Shown one piece after another: positions 24,727 through 34,493 of a DNA stretch of 64,000 nucleotides. Each line of letters begins with the position of its first letter. Position 1 is the first letter of the stretch. The DNA is from Pseudocolwellia sp049933045 (GTDB taxonomy: Bacteria > Pseudomonadota > Gammaproteobacteria > Enterobacterales > Alteromonadaceae). The stretch covers positions 1,426,001-1,490,000 of the forward strand of contig NZ_CP187926.1 of assembly GCF_049933045.1 (NCBI RefSeq), written 5' to 3'. Below the pieces are notes generated by a model. That model had not been told where the DNA came from. It made no database searches and saw only the letters and a list, made by a program, of their open reading frames with translations. The position numbers and the translations under genes were made by a program.

Positions 24727-25974
24727 TTGTCATCAAGTCAAAATAAAGACAATACAGAGAATAACGTAGGTCAGCATCGTTCTGCTTTTTCAGAGCCTAT
24801 GTACCGTCGTTACTTTCCAGCAAGTTGTTTTGCAACCTTAGCTGTTTGGATTGTTCGCTTTTTGGTTGGTTGGACAGCATGGCAACTCACACATTCTGCA
24901 TTTTGGGTTGGGGTCGTTGCCGCAGCCATGTTACTACCCACTTTTTTGTTCTCTCCTGTATTTGGTATCGTATCTGACCGTATTAATCCCCGAAATGGTT
25001 TAATTGTTACTGTGCTCTCGCAAGGTGTTATTGCATCGTTAGCGGGAATTTCTCATGGCTTAGGGATTCTTAATTTACCTTTGTTGATGGTTATAGCCGT
25101 CTTACTTGGTGTTGTTACATCAGCGCATCAACCGATACGTTTAGCGTTAGTTCCTCGTTTAATTCCACGTGATGCTTTACCTAGTGCTATAGGTTACGGT
25201 GCTATGCTGTTTAACACATCGCGTATTATTGGTCCTGCCATTGGCGCGTGGTTAGTTGCTTCATATTCTGAATCTATCGCATTTTATGTGGCAAGCTGTT
25301 TTTGTTTAGCCTCAATACCTTCGTTGATCAGTATTAAGGGCGTTAAACCATTAAAACGCGAACGTACCTCAAGCTTTTTTAATGAGTTAAAGGAAGGTTT
25401 CGTTTACGCAGCAGCTCATCCTATTATTCGTTTGATCCTTTGTTTTACTTTTATCAATGGTTTGTTAGGTCGAACTATTATGGAATTATTACCTGCATTT
25501 TCTGGGCAATTACTGCAAGGAACTGCAGAAACATTAGCAACCTTAAGTGCTATTGCTGGTGCAGGATCAATTGCTGGCGGCTTATTAGTTAGCCGACAAA
25601 GTGGTGCGCCTAAACGATTAATTAAACTGGTGAACTATTGCTTAATGTTTGCAGCGTTAACGTTAATTTCAATTCAATTTCTCAGTGGCTTGTACCAATT
25701 TTGTGCTTTAATTTTTATCTTGAGTTTAATGACAACAGTTGCAGGTACTGGCGCACAAGCGTTAGCACAGTTAATGGTTGATGATGCTTACAGAGGACGA
25801 GTGTTAAGTTTTTGGTCTATGATGGCAATGGGTGTTCCAGCGGTTAGTGCTATTGCGGTGGGTGCTTTGGCTCAAGCTTTTGGTTTTCCAATTGTTTCAG
25901 CTATTACCGCAGTTTGTGCGTTATGCTTATTAGCGACACTTCGATTTTATACCCGTGCTGATCAGATAAAATAA
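24727..25974 (+). CDS. Major facilitator superfamily transporter (EntS/MFS_3-like)
   Basis: The 415-residue protein has about twelve hydrophobic helices, with an MFS loop motif FGIVSDRINPRNGL between helices 2 and 3 and DDAYRGRVLSFWSMM in the second half. The overall pattern (FLVGWTAWQLTHSAFWVG, ARIIGPAIGAWLV-like SRIIGPAIGAWLV) is that of the EntS/MFS_3 group of exporters, often for siderophores or drugs. The start is TTG 24727 after AAGGTTTAGG; no ATG occurs before residue 26. The substrate is not deducible. It is separated by 350 bp from the upstream cluster. Confidence 0.85.
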   Translation: MSSSQNKDNTENNVGQHRSAFSEPMYRRYFPASCFATLAVWIVRFLVGWTAWQLTHSAFWVGVVAAAMLLPTFLFSPVFGIVSDRINPRNGLIVTVLSQGVIASLAGISHGLGILNLPLLMVIAVLLGVVTSAHQPIRLALVPRLIPRDALPSAIGYGAMLFNTSRIIGPAIGAWLVASYSESIAFYVASCFCLASIPSLISIKGVKPLKRERTSSFFNELKEGFVYAAAHPIIRLILCFTFINGLLGRTIMELLPAFSGQLLQGTAETLATLSAIAGAGSIAGGLLVSRQSGAPKRLIKLVNYCLMFAALTLISIQFLSGLYQFCALIFILSLMTTVAGTGAQALAQLMVDDAYRGRVLSFWSMMAMGVPAVSAIAVGALAQAFGFPIVSAITAVCALCLLATLRFYTRADQIK

Positions 25975-26028
25975 GGTTTTTTTGTTTACCTTATTACCCC
26001 TTACTTTTTATAACTTAGGAATTTACCC

Positions 26029-26478
26029 GTGAAGAACATAGATGCTTTTATAGAAGCTTGGGCTGGCAAGAATGCTATGTCGCCACAAAGTGCAGATGAT
26101 ATTGCTGAACTTGAGTCACAGATGGGCTGTGTATTACCTAATGCTTATAAATATTTATTGAGTACTTATGGATTAGTTCGTTCGCTCAATGTAATGAGTA
26201 AAGTTATTGATTTAGATACTAAGCTAGGTCAGGTACATGATTTTTTAAGTTTAGATGATGTATCTTCTTTATCTTCTCTTTATGAAATGAGTGGTATGGA
26301 GAAAGGGCATATTTTGTTTGCTTCTGATGCGAGCGGTAATATGTTTTGTTTTAAGCTAACAGATTGTTTAGTTGAACAAGAAGATGTTGCTGTCTGGTTT
26401 TTTGATCGTTCGGCGTTTAGTGTTGAAAAAGTATCAGATTCATTTATACAGTGGTTAGAAGCTTTTAATAAAAGCTAA
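26029..26478 (+). CDS. SMI1/KNR4 (SUKH) family protein
   Basis: The 149-residue protein contains the SUKH pattern: IAELESQMGCVLPNAYKYLLSTYG near the N-terminus and GHILFASDASGNMFCFKL with VAVWFFDR in the C-terminal half. SUKH proteins are a widespread fold; many act as immunity proteins against polymorphic toxins. No toxin gene is next to it here, so it is an orphan. The start is GTG 26029, preceded by TAGGAATTT. A bidirectional terminator follows at 26524. Confidence 0.8.
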   Translation: MKNIDAFIEAWAGKNAMSPQSADDIAELESQMGCVLPNAYKYLLSTYGLVRSLNVMSKVIDLDTKLGQVHDFLSLDDVSSLSSLYEMSGMEKGHILFASDASGNMFCFKLTDCLVEQEDVAVWFFDRSAFSVEKVSDSFIQWLEAFNKS

Positions 26479-26523
26479 GGTGTTTACTTTTAAATATCTT
26501 TTAATTTCAAGTCAGTAAAACAT

Positions 26524-26555
26524 AGAAATGGTATTTACTATTAAATACCATTTCT
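26524..26555 (+). terminator. Bidirectional terminator between the SUKH gene and argJ
   Basis: A perfect 14-bp stem, AGAAATGGTATTTA (26524-26537) with TAAATACCATTTCT (26542-26555), has a 4-nt loop. The T-tract is short on the plus side (TGTTAAAA), so efficiency is uncertain, but its position between convergent genes fits. Confidence 0.65.
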
Positions 26556-26601
26556 GTTAAAAATTAAGTTTAAGTTGAACTAGCAAAACATTTTCGTAAA
26601 G

Positions 26602-27861
26602 CTAGGTTCTATACTCAGCGTTAATTTTCACGTAGTCGTAACTAAAATCACAGGTCCAAATAGTAGCGTCTGCTTTACCACGATGAAGTTGCACGGTTAT
26701 TTCTATCTCAGCTTCATTCATTATCGCCTGACCTTGCTCTTCTTGATAACTTTCAGCTCGTCCGCCTTTTTCAGCCACTAAGACGTCACCAAAATAGAGT
26801 TCTAAGTCGGTTGTATCTAAATCTTCTAACGATTTACATTCTCTTGATGCATAACCGATAGCAGCAAGTACACGACCTAAGTTAGGATCTGAAGCAAACA
26901 TTGCGGTTTTAACTAATGGGCTTTTACCAATAGAAAAACCTATAGTTTTAGCTTCATCAAGACTTAAAGCGCCATTAACATTTACTGTAATAAATTTTGT
27001 TGCACCTTCACCATCACGAATGATGGCTTTCGCTAAATATTGAGATGTTTCAAGCATGGCAGTAAATACTTCTTTAAAGCCTGCATCATGTCGACTTGTA
27101 ATAGCAGGTGCCGAACTTTTACCTGTAGCGATAATGATAAACGAGTCGTTTGTTGACGTGTCGCCATCTACAGAAATACAGTTGAAAGACAAATCAGCAA
27201 TTTCTTTTGTCATTTCATCTAATAATGATTGTGAAATATTTGCGTCTGTAGCTACGTAACCCAACATGGTTGCCATATTAGGATGGATCATGCCTGCCCC
27301 TTTGGAAATACCTGTTATAACAACTTCATCAGTACCCAAAGCAACTTTTGTAGAATAAGCTTTTGGTGCAACATCTGTTGTCATAATTGCAGTGGCGGCA
27401 TCAGCCCAATTATCTAATGTTAAATTCGTAACCGCATGCGGTAAACCCGCTAGTAGTTTATCCATAGGTAGATGTTCTAAAATTACGCCTGTTGAAAACG
27501 GTAATATAGACTCTGCTGTAATAGCCATAATTTCAGCTAAGGTTGCACACGTAGTTAACGCATCTAACATGCCTTGTTCACCTGTACCCGCATTGGCGTT
27601 ACCTGTATTTACGACTAAAGCTTTTATACCCGAAATGTTTTTGTTTTTTACTGCAGCTAAATGTTTTTTACATAAAGTCACTGGTGCAGCACAAAAGCGA
27701 TTCTGAGTAAAAACACCCGATACTGAACTGCCTTCGGCAATTTCAATAACCAATAAATCTTTACGGTTTAGTGTTTTTATATTCGATTCAGCCCAGCCTA
27801 GGCGTATGCCTTGAATAGGAGTAAGTAAAGCAGGGTTAATTTCAGGTAAATTTACAGGCAT
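26602..27861 (-). CDS. argJ: Bifunctional glutamate N-acetyltransferase / ornithine acetyltransferase
   Basis: The 419-residue length is that of bacterial ArgJ, which moves the acetyl group from N-acetylornithine to glutamate in arginine synthesis. It is made as a precursor that self-cleaves before a conserved Thr, seen here in KGAGMIHPNMATMLGYVATDA-type sequence (KGAGMIHPNMA, then TMLGY). Other family blocks are VFTQNRFCAAPV, LVVNTGNANAGTGEQGM, FNCISVDGDTSTND, RDGEGATKF and the end TIWTCDFSYDYVKINAEYRT. The start ATG is at 27861-27859, with GAGGAGATAA-like sequence before it on the minus strand. No other arg gene is adjacent. Confidence 0.95.
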   Translation of the reverse strand: MPVNLPEINPALLTPIQGIRLGWAESNIKTLNRKDLLVIEIAEGSSVSGVFTQNRFCAAPVTLCKKHLAAVKNKNISGIKALVVNTGNANAGTGEQGMLDALTTCATLAEIMAITAESILPFSTGVILEHLPMDKLLAGLPHAVTNLTLDNWADAATAIMTTDVAPKAYSTKVALGTDEVVITGISKGAGMIHPNMATMLGYVATDANISQSLLDEMTKEIADLSFNCISVDGDTSTNDSFIIIATGKSSAPAITSRHDAGFKEVFTAMLETSQYLAKAIIRDGEGATKFITVNVNGALSLDEAKTIGFSIGKSPLVKTAMFASDPNLGRVLAAIGYASRECKSLEDLDTTDLELYFGDVLVAEKGGRAESYQEEQGQAIMNEAEIEITVQLHRGKADATIWTCDFSYDYVKINAEYRT

Positions 27862-28527
27862 AAAAAATTTTAATAATAGAGGAGATAAAGTAGGTAAATA
27901 TTACGCTTTTATGGGTTTCTATGCAAAAGCTATTCTAAACATATTTTATTAAATCAATACTAAGGCACTGAGTTGTATTAGGAATGTTTAACTTGAGCGT
28001 TAAATGAACATAAATCCATAATAATCATAAACTGATCTAAAATTTCATCTAAGCCGTATTGAATTAAATAACAATAAACCATCTTGAAGTCTCTAATAAT
28101 AAGAAAGCTTTATAGCCAGATGTATAACTAGGAATGTGGAGTCTATTATAGTGATCTTCATACTGACAATAATCACCTATACTTGATATAAGCTTTAACC
28201 TAGCTGCCTTAGTAAAACACTAGTGAAGATAAGAAAAACAACTAAATTTATACGCTTATAAAACAGCCAGAAACTAATTGATATTTAGGCAATAAAATAA
28301 GTAGCGCAAGAATAATTTTAGGATTATATTGTCGCGCCATTTAGCCCAGCTGATATATACGCTATTTATAAGTTAGTACGTTAAGTAAAAGTCGCTTGTT
28401 TAATGGTGTTTTAGATTTTTGATAAGTGTTTTGAATGTTACCGCAAAGCCAAGTTACTAAAGAACCGAGCTTAAAGCGGTTTATTACGCGATGTTAGTTT
28501 GTAAGCTTTTTATAAGGTTAGTTAAGT
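27862..28527 (+). other. Long intergenic region without recognisable features
   Basis: The 666 bp between the divergent argJ and speG genes hold no credible ORF, no strong hairpin and no repeat that I can see. They must include the promoters of both genes. An ARG-box-like operator before argJ would be expected, but I could not pick one out reliably. Confidence 0.4.
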
Positions 28528-29055
28528 ATGCAAGATCAATTATTTTTAAGAGCACTTGAACGCAGTGATTTACGCTTTATTCATAACTTGAATAACAACC
28601 GTAAAATCATGTCTTATTGGTTTGAAGAACCTTATGAATCGTTTGATGAATTAGAAGAACTCTACAACCGACATATACATGACAACGCTGAACGTCGATT
28701 TATTGTAGAAAACCATAAAAAAGATCTTATTGGTTTGGTTGAGTTAATTGAAATTGATTACATACATAGTCGAGCTGAGTTTCAAATTATTATTAATACT
28801 GAACATCAAGGTAAAGGTTACGCAAGAAGCTTAATTTATAAAGCACTAGATTATTCTTTTTCTATCTTGAATTTGTTTAAGGTTTACTTATTAGTGGCTA
28901 TAGACAATGAAAAAGCGATTCATTTATATAAGGATTGTGGCTTTATTGAAGAAGGGCACTTTGTTAAAGAGTTTTTCATCAACGGTGAATATAAAGACGC
29001 TAAGCGTATGTATATTTTACAGAATGAATATTTTGAGAAACATAAAGCTCTGTAG
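28528..29055 (+). CDS. speG: Spermidine N1-acetyltransferase
   Basis: The 175-residue GNAT protein aligns closely with E. coli SpeG. Shared blocks are LRALERSDLRFIHNLNNN, YWFEEPYESFDEL, HIHDNAERRFIVE, RAEFQIIINTEHQGKGYA (acetyl-CoA loop), NEKAIHLYKDCGF and EFFINGEYKDAKRM. SpeG acetylates spermidine and spermine to limit polyamine toxicity. The start ATG 28528 has AGGTTAGTTAAGT upstream. It is a single gene, 60 bp before the YfcH-like gene on the same strand. Confidence 0.92.
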   Translation: MQDQLFLRALERSDLRFIHNLNNNRKIMSYWFEEPYESFDELEELYNRHIHDNAERRFIVENHKKDLIGLVELIEIDYIHSRAEFQIIINTEHQGKGYARSLIYKALDYSFSILNLFKVYLLVAIDNEKAIHLYKDCGFIEEGHFVKEFFINGEYKDAKRMYILQNEYFEKHKAL

Positions 29056-29115
29056 GTTTGTTTAATTTGAATGGTGCTTATTGCTAGTTGATAGAAGCTC
29101 AATAAAAGGGAACAT

Positions 29116-30048
29116 ATGAATATTTTAATTACAGGCGGAACAGGCTTTGTTGGTACAAAACTTTGTAGCGTTTTATTAAAACAACATCATAGATTGGTAG
29201 TTGTAACTCGTTATCCTGAAAAAGTAAAAAGTACCGCTAAAGCTAAAGCGAGCATTGATGAAGAGTCTAAAGGCTGTGTTAAATTTATATCTTCTCTGCA
29301 TAAAGTAAAGAAATCAGAAGTGTTTGATCTTGTTATTAATCTAGCTGGTGAGCCTATTGCCAATAAACGTTGGAATAATGTCCAGAAACAAAAGATTGTT
29401 GATAGTCGGTTAGATACAACAACAAGCCTCATTGAATATTTTAATACAACACAACATAAGCCCAAACTCTTTATTAGTGGTTCAGCTATTGGTTATTACG
29501 GCATAACAGAAAGTAATGAAAGTATTGATGAGTATGGCTCAGGTGATAACAGTTTTTCTAGCGAGCTATGTCAACAATGGGAAGCTTTGGCTGTAGAAGC
29601 TGAAACATTAGGCATTAGAACTTGCTTGCTACGTACGGGAGTTGTATTAGGTAAAAATGGTGGGGCGTTAAGTAAAATGCTGCCGCCGTTTAAGCTTGGC
29701 TTAGGTGGGAAAATGGGTTCAGGTAAACAGTGGATGTCTTGGATCCATCTTGATGATTTAGTGGGGATCATTTTACATTGTATTGTTAATGAAGAAGTTA
29801 AAGGCGCGATTAATGGGACTGCACCTGAACCTAAAACGAACACAGATTTCACTCAAGCATTAGGAAAGGTACTTGGTCGTCCTACCGTGTTGCCGATGCC
29901 TGCTTTTGTAATAAAGTTATTAATGGGAGATATGGGCGAAGAGTTGTTATTAGCGGGTAAGAAGATAGTTCCTGCAAAAGCTTTAGCAACTGGCTATATT
30001 TTTAAATATCCTGAGCTTGAAACTGCTTTGATTGAGATTCTGAATTAA
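29116..30048 (+). CDS. TIGR01777 / YfcH-like NAD(P)-binding epimerase-family protein
   Basis: The 310-residue protein has an extended SDR Rossmann start, MNILITGGTGFVGTKLCSVLL. It also has the group-specific VINLAGEPIANKRW, SGSAIGYYG and RTGVVLGKNGGALSKMLPPFKLGLGG. The C-terminal DUF1731 unit shows LPMPAFVIKLLMGDMGEELLLAGKKIVP. The family includes E. coli YfcH and plant SULA-type proteins linked to cell division inhibition, but the biochemical function is unsettled. The start has AAAGGGAAC 6 nt upstream. A terminator follows at 30076. Confidence 0.9.
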   Translation: MNILITGGTGFVGTKLCSVLLKQHHRLVVVTRYPEKVKSTAKAKASIDEESKGCVKFISSLHKVKKSEVFDLVINLAGEPIANKRWNNVQKQKIVDSRLDTTTSLIEYFNTTQHKPKLFISGSAIGYYGITESNESIDEYGSGDNSFSSELCQQWEALAVEAETLGIRTCLLRTGVVLGKNGGALSKMLPPFKLGLGGKMGSGKQWMSWIHLDDLVGIILHCIVNEEVKGAINGTAPEPKTNTDFTQALGKVLGRPTVLPMPAFVIKLLMGDMGEELLLAGKKIVPAKALATGYIFKYPELETALIEILN

Positions 30049-30075
30049 TTATGGCGCGTATCGATTAGGCAAACA

Positions 30076-30101
30076 AAAAGCCACTCATTTGAGTGGCTTT
30101 G
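30076..30101 (+). terminator. Bidirectional intrinsic terminator
   Basis: AAGCCACTCA (30078-30087) and TGAGTGGCTT (30090-30099) form a perfect 10-bp stem with a 2-nt loop, with A's before and T-rich sequence after. It sits between the YfcH-like gene and the convergent cytochrome gene. Confidence 0.85.
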
Positions 30102-30148
30102 TTATTTATTCGTTAAGCCGAGCTCAGGTTACTTAACCATTTAAAACT

Positions 30149-31861
30149 CTAGAAAGCACTTAGAGGATTTGTTATGCCAGTTTCTTGTCCTGGTTTAATG
30201 TCTTTAAACACTTCATCAGTTAATGGTTCAAGTAACGGCGTTTTACCTTTGATATAACTTTGCGCTTCTACAATAACTTTATAAGCTTTGTTTAACGCGA
30301 TGGCACGTTCTTTAGATGGCATCATGAGTAATGAAATATCGTTATGTAAACGTTCAAACATTTCAGCTCTTGGCTGACCTTTTTTATCAAAAAATCGTTC
30401 TTTTACTTCTTGATTCGATCTAAATTCATCACCTGTTGGATTGTTTTTCAAATAATAAGAGTATTCGTATTCGCCATCACTTTCACGCTTAGGTTCTGGT
30501 GTGCCATGCATAGAACGTTGATCCCAATGGTACCAACCTTGTTGAAAGCTGCTAGGCGGCAATTTGCGATAGAATGAAATATTTGTATCCATCAATATAC
30601 CTGTTGCGCTATGGCAACCCGTACATGATGCTTGTTCTTCATAAGTTTGAGGACGTAAATCGCCTTGCTTATCTTCAATAAAACCTTGGTATGTCCAACC
30701 TTGAAGTACGCGAACACCTTCTTCAGCTGAGCCTCTTATTTGTTTAGTACGATCGGGGAAGTCATGACGTTCTTTAATTTCGTCTTCACTGATCACTTCA
30801 AAATCGTAGTAAGTTTTCCAGGCACGTTTTTTAGCATAACGTAACTCTTTCATTCGAGGAGCCATAGTTACTTGGTCATTCTCGTTTATATCGAGATAAC
30901 GAACAGAGTGAACAAACTCTGTACCCTCAGGAAACATTTTAGCCGCAAGGTGTAACTTGCCTTGTTTCAGTAAATCAGCGGCTTCACCAACGTAACTCAT
31001 AAAACGTTGCTCTAAAGGCGCCCAATCATATTTAACTAGGCTGGCAATAGCTAATTCACCATCTTTATCTAAATCTACACCTAGCTTAGCTTCGTCAGCT
31101 GAGCTTATAGGAATATCTTTCTCTAAGATTAGCGCTTCGACAATTGCTAAGTTAATGGTGTAAATCTCTTGGTCGAACTCACCTTGTTTATTCTTACGTA
31201 AAGAATCGGCTAAACGAATACTTACATCATCGGTTGCGCCGTTTGTTGGCATAAAACCTCCAACTAATGGGTAGTAAGCGTAACTACGCCATCCAGTAAA
31301 GCTGCCATCAGGTTTATGATCAAAACCTTTGTTGTCAAAATTAAAGTAAATATCGGCTTTGTAACCATCCCATTGATCATTGCCGTTCGAGTCAAAGGTA
31401 CTTGCTTGGCTTTTTAAGCGTTCATTGAGGATAATGTTACCGTCGGCATCAAAGTAGTTATCTTGTTTTACATACGCCATAATATCTTCATCAGATATCT
31501 GTTTTACTTTTTCACGATTATCAGAAAATAGGTTATCCCAAGGATTATGCATGCCAGCTTCAGGGAAGTTATATTCAACTTGTGAGTCAATATCGTTAAG
31601 TACATTCGGACCTTTACTGTTGGTATGACATGCATAACAAGCATTGGCTACTTCATTACTTTGTCCATTTTCACCTTTACTCACCACTGGATTTACATAG
31701 CATTGTGCTGGAATATAAGGAGTAGGGTGACTCAATCTATTTACGAACATATCTTTGTTCAAATCAAGGTGCTCGGCATGAGCAGAGAAACATAAGCTTA
31801 TTAAAGATAAAGTGAGCAGCGAACGTTTATGCTCTAAAAGGTGTCGAGTAGAAAAAAACAT
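30149..31861 (-). CDS. Periplasmic di-heme c-type cytochrome-like protein
   Basis: The 570-residue exported protein has a signal peptide (about 11-29, ending SAHA) and two CXXCH heme-binding motifs: CYACH at 75-79 and CTGCH at 413-417. The long region between the hemes has calcium-loop-like acidic repeats (DSNGNDQWDG, DLDKDGEL). I do not recognise a named family. The gene starts 81 bp after the PhoX-like gene in the same direction, with a stem-loop between, so they are probably co-expressed. A role in electron transfer or in oxidation of a substrate handled by the lipoprotein is inference. Confidence 0.75.
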   Translation of the reverse strand: MFFSTRHLLEHKRSLLTLSLISLCFSAHAEHLDLNKDMFVNRLSHPTPYIPAQCYVNPVVSKGENGQSNEVANACYACHTNSKGPNVLNDIDSQVEYNFPEAGMHNPWDNLFSDNREKVKQISDEDIMAYVKQDNYFDADGNIILNERLKSQASTFDSNGNDQWDGYKADIYFNFDNKGFDHKPDGSFTGWRSYAYYPLVGGFMPTNGATDDVSIRLADSLRKNKQGEFDQEIYTINLAIVEALILEKDIPISSADEAKLGVDLDKDGELAIASLVKYDWAPLEQRFMSYVGEAADLLKQGKLHLAAKMFPEGTEFVHSVRYLDINENDQVTMAPRMKELRYAKKRAWKTYYDFEVISEDEIKERHDFPDRTKQIRGSAEEGVRVLQGWTYQGFIEDKQGDLRPQTYEEQASCTGCHSATGILMDTNISFYRKLPPSSFQQGWYHWDQRSMHGTPEPKRESDGEYEYSYYLKNNPTGDEFRSNQEVKERFFDKKGQPRAEMFERLHNDISLLMMPSKERAIALNKAYKVIVEAQSYIKGKTPLLEPLTDEVFKDIKPGQETGITNPLSAF

Positions 31862-31886
31862 GATTTACATCTCCGGTAACGCAATA

Positions 31887-31907
31887 AAGGGGACAAATAG
31901 TCCCCTT
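31887..31907 (-). other. Intercistronic hairpin between the PhoX-like and cytochrome genes
   Basis: AAGGGGAC (31887-31894) and GTCCCCTT (31900-31907) form a perfect 8-bp G/C-rich stem with a 5-nt loop. On the minus strand no T-run follows, so it looks more like an mRNA-stability or processing element, or the top of the cytochrome gene's leader, than a terminator. Confidence 0.5.
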
Positions 31908-31942
31908 GGTATTTCAACTTATTGATTTAAATGAATGGTCAT

Positions 31943-33994
31943 TTATTCTGATTTTTGAGCAGGGAAAGGACCAACATAACCAGTGTAAGCACGATCTTCA
32001 CCAGTATCTGTGCTCTTATCACCATCAGACTCGCCGTATGGATGTTGCACAACACTTGTTAGATATGCCCAACCATTAATGTTCGGGTACCAGTAAGGAG
32101 ATGTAGTTTCTGAACCGTATGGCGTAGTTTGAATTCGCGCCATAGTGTTATCACTTAGGTCTAAGGCCCAGATAACATCGTTTTGATGTCCGCTACCAGT
32201 ATCTTCACCAATAATTAATTGGTCGTGACCACTCATGTAAGTGACATTGTCAGGGTTAGCGATACCATCAATATTACAGTTGTTCATGCCGTTGTTGAAC
32301 ACGTCAGCATTGGCAACTACATCTATAGTATTCCCCCAACTATCAACAGCAGGAATACCTTGAATTAAGCCTGAGATATTTGTAGCTACGTAATCAGAAC
32401 CCATAGTTGTGTTACCTGCAACGTCTAACTGATAAACACCGCCACAGGTATTAAAGCCTGAAAGTTGAATGTCGTTACTGCCACCTAAGTCGTAAGAATT
32501 ACTTGCGCTTCCTTTACTCTTAAAGTCTTCCATTCCACGTCCAATTTCGGACATAGCTAAGTATAATTTGTTACGCGTTACGTCAAATGTAATACCTTCT
32601 TCTTTACGTAGCTCTGTTGTAGCGCCCATTATTGCTGCATAGCGACGTGTTTCTAGACGTGAGGCTATTTTTTCCATGCCTATTTTAACTTTCAAACACT
32701 CTTGACCAATACCGCCTTGGTTAATTGAGGTGAAACCGTCAGGACAAACACCATCAGTTACGTCTGCTGTTTCAAAAATGTCGGTAAAAGCAACTTGGCT
32801 ATCACCAGAAACATAAGGTTTGATATCTGCATCAGTTGCATGACCTAAATCAATCCAAGTTAAATCAGCAGCACCTTGACCTTCACCACTTGTTTGATTC
32901 CATTTCATTGCATACAGAGTACCAGCTGTTAAATCTCCAGCTGTATCAGCAATGTACATGTATAAACCAACGTTCGTACCGTCATCTGTCATGTACATAG
33001 TTTTTTGATCTGGCATTACATAGGCTAATTCGAATGCCATACGGCCAACCGAATAGTGTTTAGTTAATGTTGCTTCTGGTGTTGCTTCAGAACCATCTAC
33101 AGCAACCTCGATAGGCCAACCTAATTGGTAAGCATTCCATTTTGATTCGTCGTTATCAAAATATTCTAAGAATGCTGCAGTTCCACTATTTGCTAATGCA
33201 TCAGCACCAGTAACTAAAGAGCGAGCATTTGGTTCATACTCCTCAGAAGCTAAATGTGTGTTCCAAGGTGTTACAGAGCCTGCACAATGTACCCAACCAC
33301 CGTCTACACCAGACATATCAAGTTGCCACATTTTCTTAACGTTTAACTCACCGTTACTTTTGTTTTGGTCTAGTTCCATCATGAACATAGCACCAGGGCG
33401 AGATTCGATTTGTGATACTGAGAACAAACGGTCGCCAACAGGTAGTAATGAGGTAAATTCGTTTGAGTTAGAGATTTTACGAGCACCATCTTCTGAGTAT
33501 AACGGCTGGCCTTCGCTGTTAATTAACTGACCAAAAGCTACATCGTCAAACATATCGCCAGAACGAGCCAGTGTATGGTAGCTAACGTTAAGTGATGTTT
33601 CAGTTGTTCCGTCTACCACTTTTGCATTGCCTACTAATATTTGACGCTTGTCGTAGTTAGTAGAAGGTGCTTCAACACTTTCAAACTTAATTTTTGCTGT
33701 AGCTGAAATCATTTGTGATGTTGCATCTTCAGCTGAACATAAAGTAGATGATGATTGAATTTCTGAATCGTCTAATTCACCGTTAGCGTTTGTATCTGTC
33801 CCTGCATGTAATGTTGTTGCGCCATTAGGACAAGCATCTGTTGCTGCAATTGTTTCTACTTTTGTTACTGCAGATAAACCGTCTGTTCCAGCAACACCAT
33901 CTTTTCCGTCATCACCACAAGCTGCAAGTAATATAATTGGTGCGCTGATTAGTACCGCTCTTATTGATTTAGATAATTTTGATTCAGTCATCAT
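31943..33994 (-). CDS. PhoX-like (DUF839) lipoprotein
   Basis: The 683-residue lipoprotein has a lipobox LLAAC around Cys26, a short collagen-like DGKDGVAGTDG stretch, and a DUF7151-like segment (ATTLHAGTDTNANGELDD). The rest is a DUF839/PhoX-type beta-propeller with WVHCAGSVTPWNTHLASEEYE (the PhoX signature region), MTDDGTNVGLYMYIAD, and DNVTYMSGHDQLIIGEDTG near the end. PhoX enzymes are Ca/Fe-dependent phosphatases. Whether this remote member hydrolyses phosphate esters is unproven. The start is at 33994 (MMTES); the second Met is also possible, with GAGAGGACAC upstream. Confidence 0.8.
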   Translation of the reverse strand: MMTESKLSKSIRAVLISAPIILLAACGDDGKDGVAGTDGLSAVTKVETIAATDACPNGATTLHAGTDTNANGELDDSEIQSSSTLCSAEDATSQMISATAKIKFESVEAPSTNYDKRQILVGNAKVVDGTTETSLNVSYHTLARSGDMFDDVAFGQLINSEGQPLYSEDGARKISNSNEFTSLLPVGDRLFSVSQIESRPGAMFMMELDQNKSNGELNVKKMWQLDMSGVDGGWVHCAGSVTPWNTHLASEEYEPNARSLVTGADALANSGTAAFLEYFDNDESKWNAYQLGWPIEVAVDGSEATPEATLTKHYSVGRMAFELAYVMPDQKTMYMTDDGTNVGLYMYIADTAGDLTAGTLYAMKWNQTSGEGQGAADLTWIDLGHATDADIKPYVSGDSQVAFTDIFETADVTDGVCPDGFTSINQGGIGQECLKVKIGMEKIASRLETRRYAAIMGATTELRKEEGITFDVTRNKLYLAMSEIGRGMEDFKSKGSASNSYDLGGSNDIQLSGFNTCGGVYQLDVAGNTTMGSDYVATNISGLIQGIPAVDSWGNTIDVVANADVFNNGMNNCNIDGIANPDNVTYMSGHDQLIIGEDTGSGHQNDVIWALDLSDNTMARIQTTPYGSETTSPYWYPNINGWAYLTSVVQHPYGESDGDKSTDTGEDRAYTGYVGPFPAQKSE

Positions 33995-34493
33995 TAGTGT
34001 GTGTCCTCTCGTAAAATTGAATTATTGTTATTTATCATTTTTGTCTGCAGTGCTTATGAAAAACCTTAAGTAGCTGATACCACAGGAGGTAGTAGTTACG
34101 GGTAAGTCATAAATTTGCACATAGACTAGAGTGCTAATGTGATGTTTCTGTTACAGAAATTTGAACCTTGTATTAATAGACTTATTTTTAGGTAAAAGAT
34201 GACTATTAAAAAGTAGTGATTGATGGCGCTATTTATAGTGATAATTAAAAAGGAAAGTAGGGTAATTACATAACGACTATTTACAGAGGTATTAACGTTA
34301 TTTCTTGTCTTTTAATTAAAGCTGGCGTATATGTACGCGCCATTAATATATTCATGATATTAAGAATAATTAAGGCGAACAAAATAAAGGTTATTTAACG
34401 CTTAAAAATGAGTAAATAAGATCACCTCAAAATAGCTAATTTACCTTTAATTATGCCACTTGCTGGCGCTGTTTTTTTATGTGAGTTTTACAA
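33995..34493 (+). other. Intergenic region between the divergent PhoX-like and MscS genes
   Basis: The 499 bp hold no credible ORF, repeat array or strong hairpin. They should contain the promoters of both flanking genes. A Pho box was looked for before the PhoX-like gene and not recognised. Confidence 0.4.
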
